Of a DNA stretch of 6,483 bases, positions 1 to 5,890 are shown piece by piece. A program made the translations under genes and the position numbers. The DNA is from Burkholderiaceae bacterium (lineage in GTDB: Bacteria > Pseudomonadota > Gammaproteobacteria > Burkholderiales > Burkholderiaceae_C): the NCBI GenBank assembly GCA_023260355.1, contig JALQVJ010000218.1, positions 1 to 6,483 on the forward strand, given 5' to 3'. A model generated the notes under the pieces. That model made no database searches, was not told where the DNA came from, and saw only the letters and a list, made by a program, of their open reading frames with translations. How positions within the stretch are numbered: position 1 is the stretch's first letter; every line of letters begins with the position of its first letter.

Positions 1-192
1 ATAGAATAAATCATTAGACTATGCTTTGAGCATGGTGTTCTCATAATGGCTGATGAAGTCTATCAACAAAACATTTACGACCCAAATATTCGATTTGTTA
101 GCGTCCGTAAAGTCTTGCATGAAATGGGTCACCCTTACAGAGATACTGTCGAGCTTATCTCAATGCACTCAACATCGAAAGGTTTGCTTGGC
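1..192 (+). CDS. Eukaryotic-type alanine aminotransferase, internal fragment
   Basis: This is a fragment of a PLP-dependent alanine aminotransferase (L-alanine + 2-oxoglutarate to pyruvate + L-glutamate). In plus frame 1 the reading contains IIRLCFEHGV, then ADEVYQQNIY, then HEMGHPYRDT, and ends in SMHSTSKGLLG. DEVYQ(Q/D)N(I/V)Y, (M/H)EMGxPY and HSTSKG are hallmarks of the eukaryotic (animal/plant/fungal) enzymes. The Asp of ADEVYQ is the residue expected to contact the PLP ring nitrogen. The Lys of STSKG (codon 178-180) is the expected Schiff-base lysine. Bacterial AlaA/AlaC lack the QQNIY segment. Homology stops abruptly at about 184-192, where the family continues with GECG but this sequence reads GPHRG, which is antisense of the permease gene. 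The ATG at 46 is internal, not a start. An in-frame TAA sits at 7-9 (see findings). Base composition is much more AT-rich than the rest. The family call is firm from remembered motifs; the source organism is inferred. Confidence 0.85.
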
Positions 193-1563
193 CCCCATCG
201 CGGCCCCCAACCAGCCGCAACCGATCATTTCTTTGGGCGTCAACAGGGTCACCAAAATCAGCACGATGGGCCCGAAGATCATGATCAAGTTGGTTCGATC
301 CTCTTTGGTCAGGACCATGAAGGGCTCGATCCGGCCGAAGGCTTGGATGCCTTGCTTGCGCGCCTGGAACATGGCGGTCAGAAACAGCGCGCCAAAGTAA
401 GCAAGAGCTGGCAGGATAGCCGCCACGATCACGTCGTTGTAAGGCACGATGGTCAGCGCCGACAAGACAAAGGCGGCCACGCCCATGACCGGTGGCATGA
501 TCTGCCCGCCCGATGATGCCGCTGCTTCGACGCCACCCGCGAACGTGCGGTCAAAGCCCCGCTTGATCATCATGGGAATGGTCAACACACCGGTCGCCAT
601 CACGTTGGTCACCGGTCCACCAGAAATCGTGCCAAAAAGTGCAGAGCTCACGATGGCCGCATGCGCTGGCCCGCCGCGCAAATTGCGGGTCCACAAGAAC
701 GCCAGTTTGATCAGCGACTGGCCGCCAGCAGACACGCCAAACAAGGAACCCAACACGATGTAGGGGAACACGGTGCTCAACAACACCGTCATGAATTGGC
801 CCAACAGGCCTTTGCCGTTGTTGGTCAAGATGTCGCGCACATTGGGGATGCCGTCGATCAGCGTGCGCGGTTCGCCGCCCAACTTGGTGACCCAATACTT
901 GGACATGCCCTCTGGGCCGACGAAATACCAGATCAACACAGTGATCATGACGTAGACGGTCATCACGATGGCGACCATCACCAATGGCAAGCCCCACACT
1001 TTGGCGTTGTAGAGCAGAAATACCGAAATGGCGAAAGCCATGATCGCGAACAACCAAACACCGGTCGTGTTGATACAGGCGGGGTCGTCCACCGTCGTGG
1101 GTGCGGGCAGTCCCATGCTCTCAGCAAAGACGCGCTCTGCTTCGAGGGCTTTGGCAATCAGGGCTTGGCGTTCACCCGTGACCAAGTCGACTGCACAAAC
1201 CGAATCAATCTCAGTCCAGTAGGCAAAGATCACCAACACGGTCGCCAACGCGAACGCGAGGTCCACCAAGAGCCCCATGGCCTTGGCGCGAGGCTTCGTC
1301 GGTGATGCCGATCGGTAAAAGGAATGTTTGAACACCACCACCGCCATCATGAGTCCGAAGGCGATGGGGTAGAAATACTCGTACGGAAACTTGCGAATCA
1401 CGAACGTTGGACTGCCCATGAAACTGGCGACCCAGGCGTCGAGGCCGGGAATCGTGGGCATGGAGTGCAGCATGCCCGCAACCACCAAGATCAGTCCGAT
1501 CACGGCGGCGTAACGCTCACCCCTCGAGTGGGAGGTGGATGTGTTTTCAGTAGGGTCAGACAT
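169..1563 (-). CDS. Fused TRAP transporter permease (DctQ-DctM type), 3' end lost at junction
   Basis: This inner-membrane permease of a TRAP transporter uses an ion gradient to move a substrate delivered by the periplasmic binding protein. The 464-residue reading has a short hydrophilic N-terminus, membrane segments near residues 18-35, 63-79 and 98-117, an extramembrane loop at about 118-168, further segments at 169-186 and 190-215, and then the large DctM-like domain. Diagnostic family stretches are GTISGGPVTNV (311-321), TIPMMIKRG (328-336), VEAAASSGGQIMPP (345-358) and VMG (359-361). Both small- and large-subunit regions are in one chain, as in the fused permeases that pair with TAXI binding proteins. 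Such proteins are usually well over 600 residues. Here the bacterial reading ends near Lys459, and the last residues (QTFRC) and the stop are antisense to the aminotransferase fragment, so the C-terminal third is missing. The start is ATG at 1563; no good Shine-Dalgarno sequence is visible. The binding-protein gene lies 112 nt upstream. Confidence 0.85.
   Translation of the reverse strand: MSDPTENTSTSHSRGERYAAVIGLILVVAGMLHSMPTIPGLDAWVASFMGSPTFVIRKFPYEYFYPIAFGLMMAVVVFKHSFYRSASPTKPRAKAMGLLVDLAFALATVLVIFAYWTEIDSVCAVDLVTGERQALIAKALEAERVFAESMGLPAPTTVDDPACINTTGVWLFAIMAFAISVFLLYNAKVWGLPLVMVAIVMTVYVMITVLIWYFVGPEGMSKYWVTKLGGEPRTLIDGIPNVRDILTNNGKGLLGQFMTVLLSTVFPYIVLGSLFGVSAGGQSLIKLAFLWTRNLRGGPAHAAIVSSALFGTISGGPVTNVMATGVLTIPMMIKRGFDRTFAGGVEAAASSGGQIMPPVMGVAAFVLSALTIVPYNDVIVAAILPALAYFGALFLTAMFQARKQGIQAFGRIEPFMVLTKEDRTNLIMIFGPIVLILVTLLTPKEMIGCGWLGAAMGAKQTFRC
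178..193. other. Junction between eukaryotic and bacterial sequence
   Basis: The plus-strand aminotransferase reading is convincing through the codons at 178-183 (Lys-Gly) and tolerable to 192. The minus-strand permease reading is credible down to about 187-192 (Ala-Lys). The join therefore lies within these ~15 bases, probably with a few bases (around cttggc) that fit either side. Composition changes sharply here. There is no terminal inverted repeat, target-site duplication or terminator visible. Both genes are broken in mid-domain and in opposite orientation. Confidence 0.75.
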
Positions 1564-1590
1564 GGTGAGAAACGGGTTGCATAAGTTGAC

Positions 1591-1633
1591 CCTCTTCCCC
1601 GCGCGTGGGCAACCACCCGCGCGCAGGGAGAGG
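1591..1633 (-). promoter_or_regulatory. Long imperfect stem-loop between binding protein and permease genes
   Basis: GCGCGTGGG (1601-1609) pairs with CCCGCGCGC (1616-1624) through nine pairs including one T-G wobble, around a six-base loop, CAACCA. The stem continues outward with CCC/GGG and CCTCT/AGAGG after one mismatch and one bulge. In the transcript it lies after the binding-protein stop and before the permease ATG. No T-run follows it on the minus strand, so it is better read as an mRNA-stabilising or processing structure, or a partial attenuator, than as a full terminator. The pairing is seen directly; the role is inferred. Confidence 0.5.
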
Positions 1634-1639
1634 CTCCGT

Positions 1640-1664
1640 CAGTGCCCCATCACTGGGGCAACTG
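1640..1664 (-). promoter_or_regulatory. Perfect 7-bp stem-loop just after the binding-protein stop
   Basis: TGCCCCA (1643-1649) and TGGGGCA (1654-1660) pair perfectly around a four-base loop. With one bulged A at 1661, CAG (1640-1642) and CTG (1662-1664) add three more pairs. It starts 12 nt past the TAA of the binding-protein gene on the transcript. It lacks a following T-tract. Stem-loops at this place commonly protect the upstream message, so that the binding protein is made in excess over its permease. Confidence 0.5.
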
Positions 1665-1675
1665 GCGCGGTGGTT

Positions 1676-2728
1676 TTACTGAGCGCAGGCAGGAATGGTG
1701 TAACCCGCCTCTTTCCATGCTGCCACAGCACCGGGGTGGTACTTCAATGGCGACATGCCGCAGAAGCTGGATTTGGCAGGATCCATTTCGGCCAAACCAA
1801 TGTTCTTCAACGCGGGCGCCTTCGCCTTGAGTGCGTTGAGCGTCTTGATGTGCGCGGCAGTCAACGCCTTGGCCAAGTCAAAAGACATGTCTTTGTTGAC
1901 AACTTCAGCAAACGCGGTACCCAAACCACGCATGTAGCCATCTTCGGACACCAAGCGCACGTTGGGGTCATTGGCGTAGCCGGTGTCTTCTTTCTTCAAT
2001 TCAATGGGAATGTTGCCGGGCAGCGCCAACATCTTCTTGCCCACTTCGCTCTCCATAGCGGCTTTGGGCGTGGAGTACAGCGCGACTTTGCCAGCGGCTT
2101 GCATCACTGAAATGCGGGCGTGAGGCATCGTCAAAGGCAGCACATACGCGTCCGCTGAACCATCAACCAGCATGGCGTTCAGCGCATCCCAGTTGGCTTG
2201 CAAGCCCTTGTACTCCTTGCCATCGGTCATGCCGGTATTGATGGTCATGGCTTGGCGCGCGTTCGTCAAAGCCGCGCCACGTGGGGGGCCGTTGTACACA
2301 GTCTTGCCCTTGAGGTCGCCCCAACCTTTGAAGCCCTTGCTGTCAAAGGCCAACATGAAGTAGCCACCCGAGTTGTACGGATAGAGGGCACGCAAGTTGC
2401 CCGCCATGGCGGCGCCCTTTTCAGCACCCAACGCGCTGTAGGGGCCGACGCCCTTGGACATCATGAACGGCAGAATCAATGGCGCTGCGGACACGTCGGA
2501 CTTGCCCTCGGCGATATTGAGCAGAGAGTTGGTCAGCGTCTGACCTTCTGCGACTTGCAAGTTGGCGACCTTGGCAGCGCTGGCGACTTCGGCCAAGTGA
2601 GCCACGACGTAGTGCGGAATGCTGCCTTTGGAGGACGTTTCCGCGGTCAAGTTGACCTGCGCTTGCGCGCCCACTGCGGCCATGGCGCAAGCCGCGACCA
2701 AGGTCAGTTTCTTCAGTTGAGATTTCAT
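1676..2728 (-). CDS. TAXI-family TRAP transporter solute-binding protein
   Basis: This periplasmic receptor would capture the substrate and hand it to the TRAP permease encoded next. The protein has 350 residues with a classical signal peptide: basic MKSQLKK, a hydrophobic core LTLVAACAMAAVGA, and an AQA|Q cleavage site after about residue 23. The body fits the TAXI family of TRAP binding proteins: an N-terminal SIPHYVVAHLAEV helix, a PPRGAALTNARQA segment, and the C-terminal KYHPGAVAAWKEAGY, matching the family's usual HPGAxxYxxExG ending. The mature protein has only two cysteines (about 323 and 348), well placed for a disulfide. The start chosen is ATG at 2728, preceded by a strong CAGGAGA. 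An upstream in-frame start at 2845 would add 39 residues antisense to nothing useful and would bury the signal peptide. It lies 35 nt after the sulfatase gene, so probably co-transcribed. The ligand is unknown; an organic anion, possibly sulfated, is inferred from neighbours. Confidence 0.85.
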   Translation of the reverse strand: MKSQLKKLTLVAACAMAAVGAQAQVNLTAETSSKGSIPHYVVAHLAEVASAAKVANLQVAEGQTLTNSLLNIAEGKSDVSAAPLILPFMMSKGVGPYSALGAEKGAAMAGNLRALYPYNSGGYFMLAFDSKGFKGWGDLKGKTVYNGPPRGAALTNARQAMTINTGMTDGKEYKGLQANWDALNAMLVDGSADAYVLPLTMPHARISVMQAAGKVALYSTPKAAMESEVGKKMLALPGNIPIELKKEDTGYANDPNVRLVSEDGYMRGLGTAFAEVVNKDMSFDLAKALTAAHIKTLNALKAKAPALKNIGLAEMDPAKSSFCGMSPLKYHPGAVAAWKEAGYTIPACAQ

Positions 2729-2733
2729 GGTTG

Positions 2734-2740
2734 TCTCCTG
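2734..2740 (-). promoter_or_regulatory. Ribosome binding site of the binding-protein gene
   Basis: CAGGAGA on the minus strand leaves about six bases between its AGGAG core and the ATG at 2728. It fixes that ATG as the start in preference to the upstream in-frame start at 2845. Confidence 0.7.
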
Positions 2741-2763
2741 TTGTTGAAATCGAAGGGGAAAAA

Positions 2764-4065
2764 TCATCGCGCTGGCATATCGGCCAGCGAATACACCAAA
2801 CTCACATTGGCATCTTCTGGGATCGGTGGCACGCCTTGTGCCCACTGCTCGTAGACCGCACGCATGGCCGCCAGCCGCTCGGGTTGGCGTTTGGCTTGGT
2901 TGGCGCGTTCGCGGGCATCGACCGTGACGTTGAACAAGTATTCAAACTCATTGATCTTGAGGTACTTCCAATCGCCCATGCGGTAGGCGCGTTGGTCGTT
3001 GTGCTTCATGCGCCAAAACATCGGGCGATCGAATTCGGCACCCGGCGCCTGCAAGGTGGGCACCATGGACACCCCATCCAAGGGGTGGTGGGCTGGCGGC
3101 GTCACACCCGCAATGTCCAAAATCGTGGCAGTCCAGTCCATGGTCAAACAGTGCTGTGTTGACACACGTCCAGGCTGCTGAATGCCCTTGGGCCAGTGCA
3201 CGATGTAGGGCACGCGGATGCCACCCTCGGTCAAATCCATCTTGCCGCCAACCAGCGGCCAGTTGTCTGAAAAGCGCTCGCCCCCGTTGTCGCTCGTGAA
3301 CACGATGAAGGTGTCCTCGAGTTGGCCGGTTTCCTTCAGGGCATCGACCACCCAACCAATGCCCTCGTCCATCTCGCGAATCATGGTTTGGTAGATTTCG
3401 ACGCTGCCTCCATCCAAGTGGGCAATGTCTTTGCACACCTCAGGGTCGATCTTGCCTTGGGCGCGGGTCTCCCATGGCCAATGGGGCGCGGTGTAGTGCA
3501 AGCTCAGCAAGAAGGGTTCCTTCTGGGCGGCACGTGCTTTGACGTAATCGACTGCGCGCTTAGAAATCAAGTCGGTGAGGTAACCCGGTTCGTCATAGGG
3601 CTCACCGTCCAACTCGAGATCAGAGCCCGGCAAGCGGGCGTTGTGGCCGTAGTAGCTCACGCCGCCAGACATGGGGCCAAAGTGGTGCATGTAGCCGCTC
3701 TTTTCAGGCCCAAAGTAAGGCCGAAATCCCAAGTGCCACTTGCCAATCAGTGCAGTGTGATAGCCCTGCTCTTTCAACATCGAAGCGATCGTCGGCACCT
3801 CGGGGAACAAACCCACCTCTGGGTTGTTGCGTGCCTTGCCGGCCATGGGCTCTTCGCTCGCGCCCCGAATCCAGTACTGGTACCGACCCGTGGCCAGCGC
3901 AAATCGCGTGGGCGAGCACACGGGAGAGTTCGAGTACCCGTTGACATAACGCAAACCATTGGCCGCCAGTTTGTCCAATGTGGGAGAGCAATTGGAGCGC
4001 CCACCGTAGCAGCCCAAGTCGGCGTAGCCCAAATCGTCCGCCACGATAAAAATGAAATTCGTCAA
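2764..4065 (-). CDS. Cys-type sulfatase, cytoplasmic, arylsulfatase-like
   Basis: This hydrolase would cleave a sulfate ester to an alcohol or phenol plus sulfate. The 433-residue protein belongs to the alkaline phosphatase/sulfatase superfamily. Visible are the metal-binding pair Asp10-Asp11 in IVADDLGYADLG, the sulfatase signature CSPTR at 50-54 (Cys50 would be converted to formylglycine by a maturation enzyme), the second signature GKWHLG at 108-113, His195 in HYTAPHWPWE, the metal ligands Asp259-Asn260 in TSDNGG, and Lys275 before EGGIRVP (280-286). There is no signal peptide: the first beta strand begins at residue 4, so the enzyme should act in the cytoplasm, on an imported substrate. 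The start is TTG at 4065, supported by a strong SD; no other in-frame start fits. The gene follows the SDR gene after 105 nt and precedes the binding-protein gene by 35 nt. No formylglycine-generating enzyme is in the window. A phosphonate monoester hydrolase activity is an alternative in this superfamily, but CSPTR favours sulfatase. Confidence 0.88.
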   Translation of the reverse strand: MTNFIFIVADDLGYADLGCYGGRSNCSPTLDKLAANGLRYVNGYSNSPVCSPTRFALATGRYQYWIRGASEEPMAGKARNNPEVGLFPEVPTIASMLKEQGYHTALIGKWHLGFRPYFGPEKSGYMHHFGPMSGGVSYYGHNARLPGSDLELDGEPYDEPGYLTDLISKRAVDYVKARAAQKEPFLLSLHYTAPHWPWETRAQGKIDPEVCKDIAHLDGGSVEIYQTMIREMDEGIGWVVDALKETGQLEDTFIVFTSDNGGERFSDNWPLVGGKMDLTEGGIRVPYIVHWPKGIQQPGRVSTQHCLTMDWTATILDIAGVTPPAHHPLDGVSMVPTLQAPGAEFDRPMFWRMKHNDQRAYRMGDWKYLKINEFEYLFNVTVDARERANQAKRQPERLAAMRAVYEQWAQGVPPIPEDANVSLVYSLADMPAR

Positions 4066-4072
4066 AGCCTTT

Positions 4073-4079
4073 GTCCTTC
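4073..4079 (-). promoter_or_regulatory. Ribosome binding site supporting the TTG start of the sulfatase
   Basis: GAAGGAC on the minus strand places the AAGGA core eight bases from the TTG at 4065. The protein's conserved first strand (FIFIVADD) begins directly after it, so this SD decides the unusual start codon. Confidence 0.65.
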
Positions 4080-4103
4080 GCTGAGGTCGCCGCCCTTGGG
4101 CTG

Positions 4104-4113
4104 CAACCGGTTG
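4104..4113. promoter_or_regulatory. Perfect 10-bp palindrome in the SDR-sulfatase gap
   Basis: CAACCGGTTG is a perfect palindrome about 40 bases upstream of the sulfatase start and overlaps TGATCA at 4112-4117. The 4066-4170 gap is the only one between coding regions upstream of the sulfatase that is long enough to hold a promoter or operator. I see no convincing -35/-10 pair. A regulator site is possible; chance is also possible. Confidence 0.25.
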
Positions 4114-4170
4114 ATCACGTTATCTCAAGTGCGCCGGCTTGCACATGCAGGTTTCCCATGATGCATGCGG

Positions 4171-4929
4171 TCAAATGCCGCGCCCGCCGTCCACATCCAA
4201 GCAGACGCCAGTCAAATAGCTCGCCTCGTCACTGGCCAAAAACGTCACTGCCGAAGCCACGTCTTGGGGTTGCGTGAAGCGGCCCAGTGGAATGCGGGCC
4301 AAGAACTTCTCGCGGTTGGCAGGCGTGTCTTCCATGCCCATGAAGTCGGCCAACATCGCGGTCTCGCCGATCATGGGGTTGACCGCGTTGACGCGAATCC
4401 CTGCCTTGGCAAAGTCCAACGCCAAGCCTTTGGTCAAGTTCAACATCGCCGCCTTGGTCGAGCCGTACCAAAGCAGACCCGGGCCAGGTCGCCCGGCGGT
4501 GGCAGAAGCCACGTTGACCATGCAACCGCCACCTTGCTTGACCATCACCGGCAGCACACATTGCGCGGCCCAGTAAATGCTCTTCACGTTGACGCGAAAC
4601 ACGCGGTCAAACTCTTCTTCGGTGACGTCCAACGCGGGCTTGTTGCGGTGCGTGGTGCCAGCGTTGTTCACCAGAATATCGATGCGCCCGAATGCCTCGA
4701 GCGTGCGTGCCACCAAGTTTTGGAAATCAGCTTGTTGGCTCACATCGCAGCGCACGGCGATGGCGCGGGTGCCTTGCGCCTCGAGGTCGGCCGCCACCTT
4801 GGCTGCGCCTGCTTCGTTCAAATCGGCCACCACGACAGACGCGCCGGCGGCTGCCATGCGCTGGGCCGTCGCCGCGCCAAAGCCGGAGGCGGCACCGGTC
4901 ACGATGGCGATTTTTTGATCCAATTTCAT
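4171..4929 (-). CDS. Short-chain dehydrogenase/reductase (SDR), NAD-type
   Basis: This is a cytoplasmic classical SDR of 252 residues that should oxidise an alcohol or diol, or reduce a ketone, with a nicotinamide cofactor. The Rossmann motif is TGAASGFG at 11-18. Asp36 at the end of beta-2 (VVVADLN) points to NAD(H) rather than NADP(H). Asp62-Val63 contacts adenine, and NNAG is at 88-91. The catalytic set is Asn114, Ser142, Tyr155 and Lys159 (YGSTK), with the usual 13-residue Ser-Tyr spacing. The ending, TGVCLDVDGGRGI, is the normal SDR C-terminus. The start is ATG at 4929: AAGGAAA precedes it, and an upstream in-frame start at 4971 would add 14 residues inside the reductase gene. It begins 10 nt after the reductase stop, so it is translated from the same message. 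Many such genes are labelled 3-oxoacyl-ACP reductase by default. Linkage to a Rieske oxygenase suggests instead a catabolic dehydrogenase acting on its product. Confidence 0.88.
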   Translation of the reverse strand: MKLDQKIAIVTGAASGFGAATAQRMAAAGASVVVADLNEAGAAKVAADLEAQGTRAIAVRCDVSQQADFQNLVARTLEAFGRIDILVNNAGTTHRNKPALDVTEEEFDRVFRVNVKSIYWAAQCVLPVMVKQGGGCMVNVASATAGRPGPGLLWYGSTKAAMLNLTKGLALDFAKAGIRVNAVNPMIGETAMLADFMGMEDTPANREKFLARIPLGRFTQPQDVASAVTFLASDEASYLTGVCLDVDGGRGI

Positions 4930-4934
4930 GGGTG

Positions 4935-4941
4935 TTTCCTT
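4935..4941 (-). promoter_or_regulatory. Ribosome binding site of the SDR gene, overlapping the reductase stop
   Basis: AAGGAAA on the minus strand shares bases with the reductase TAA (4940-4942) and lies five to seven bases from the ATG at 4929. The overlap implies coupled translation of reductase and SDR, and supports the shorter SDR start. Confidence 0.65.
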
Positions 4942-5890
4942 ACAATTCCAAAACCAGCTTGCCACCGGCACTGCGCGAGACGCACAGCATCATGGAGGAC
5001 TGGGTGTCTTTTTCGGCCTGCGTGAGCACCGAGCAGCGGTGATCAATCGCGCCACTCAGCACCTTGCATTCGCAGGTGCCGCACAGGCCCTCGCGACAGG
5101 CATATGGGTGCGCCACGCCAAGGCGCTCAATCACATCCAAGATCGACTCATGGGCTTGCACCTCAGCGCTCAAGCCGCTGGCGCTGAGCTCGACTTCAAA
5201 AGCCTCGGACACCGCATCGGGGTCGACACTCGCAGTGAAGCGCTCCATGTGCACTTGGCCTGCAGGCCAAGAGGCCGTGGCTGCCTGGATGGCGTCAAGC
5301 ATGGGTGCCGGGCCGCAGGCATACACGCCCTGCCACTTGTGTTCGGCCAGCAGTTGTGCCACGTCCAGTGGTCCGCCCGCCTCATCATCGGCATGCAGGC
5401 GCAAGCGGGGCCCGAGCAACTGCTTCAACTCGTCCAGGTAGGCCATGCGCGAGACGGACCGTGCACAAAACACCATCTCGACGTCCGCCCCGGATGCAAC
5501 CAAGGCTTGCGCCATGGCGTACAGGGGCGTCACACCGATGCCACCCGCCAGCAACAGCACCTGCCGATGCGCAGGATCGAGCGCAAACAGATTGCGCGGC
5601 GCACTCACCTGCAACAGGCTGCCGACACGCAATGTGTCGTGCACGGCGGTTGAACCACCACGGCTCTTGGCATCGCGCGCCACAGCGACCTCGTAATAGG
5701 CGGGGGCAGATTGCGGGTTGTGCTGCGTGAGGGAGTATTGGCGGATGATGCCGTTGGGCAGGTGCAAATCCAGGTGCGACCCAGCTGGGAAAGCCTCTAG
5801 CTTTTGGGTGCTGTCTTGTGGCGCCAAACGCAGCGCGACCACATCGCGTGCCATGGCAAATTTGCCCACCACTTTGACGGACACGGGCAT
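4940..5890 (-). CDS. Rieske oxygenase ferredoxin reductase, VanB / phthalate dioxygenase reductase type
   Basis: This is the electron-transfer partner of the adjacent oxygenase, passing electrons from NAD(P)H through flavin and a [2Fe-2S] centre to the Rieske protein. The 316 residues show the class IA order: a flavin domain with RQYSL (50-54) and RGGS (77-80), a nucleotide domain with AGGIGVTP (115-122) and YACGPAPML (190-198), and a C-terminal plant-type ferredoxin domain with Cys265, Cys270, Cys273 and Cys303 (C-x4-C-x2-C-x29-C). Length and order match the VanB/PdR family. The start chosen is ATG at 5890, whose A is the last base of the oxygenase TGA (TGATG), with AGGGGG seven bases upstream. 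A TTG one codon earlier (5893) is a less likely alternative. The overlap predicts translational coupling, hence matched amounts of the two subunits. The symbol vanB is not assigned because the substrate is unknown. Confidence 0.92.
   Translation of the reverse strand: MPVSVKVVGKFAMARDVVALRLAPQDSTQKLEAFPAGSHLDLHLPNGIIRQYSLTQHNPQSAPAYYEVAVARDAKSRGGSTAVHDTLRVGSLLQVSAPRNLFALDPAHRQVLLLAGGIGVTPLYAMAQALVASGADVEMVFCARSVSRMAYLDELKQLLGPRLRLHADDEAGGPLDVAQLLAEHKWQGVYACGPAPMLDAIQAATASWPAGQVHMERFTASVDPDAVSEAFEVELSASGLSAEVQAHESILDVIERLGVAHPYACREGLCGTCECKVLSGAIDHRCSVLTQAEKDTQSSMMLCVSRSAGGKLVLEL

Noticed and set aside
1..180. The AT-rich left end as the end of an insertion sequence or transposon
   Set aside because: No terminal inverted repeat or transposase motif is seen, and one frame reads as a recognisable alanine aminotransferase.
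46..516. A 156-residue plus-strand reading starting at the ATG at 46
   Set aside because: Its first ~49 residues are the aminotransferase fragment; the rest is antisense to the permease and has a non-natural His/Gln/Arg-rich composition. The ATG is internal to the ADEVYQ motif. It is not a fusion protein.
1591..1664. The stem-loops as a rho-independent terminator separating the permease from the operon
   Set aside because: Neither stem is followed by a run of T on the minus strand, and a TRAP permease directly after its receptor gene needs read-through.
2729..2845. An upstream in-frame start (2845) for the binding protein
   Set aside because: It would overlap the sulfatase 3' end and hide the signal peptide; the ATG at 2728 has its own strong ribosome binding site.
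2198..5730. Many long plus-strand open frames opposite the operon
   Set aside because: They are antisense to genes with clear catalytic motifs, show low-complexity Arg/His/Ala-rich translations, and are expected in GC-rich DNA.
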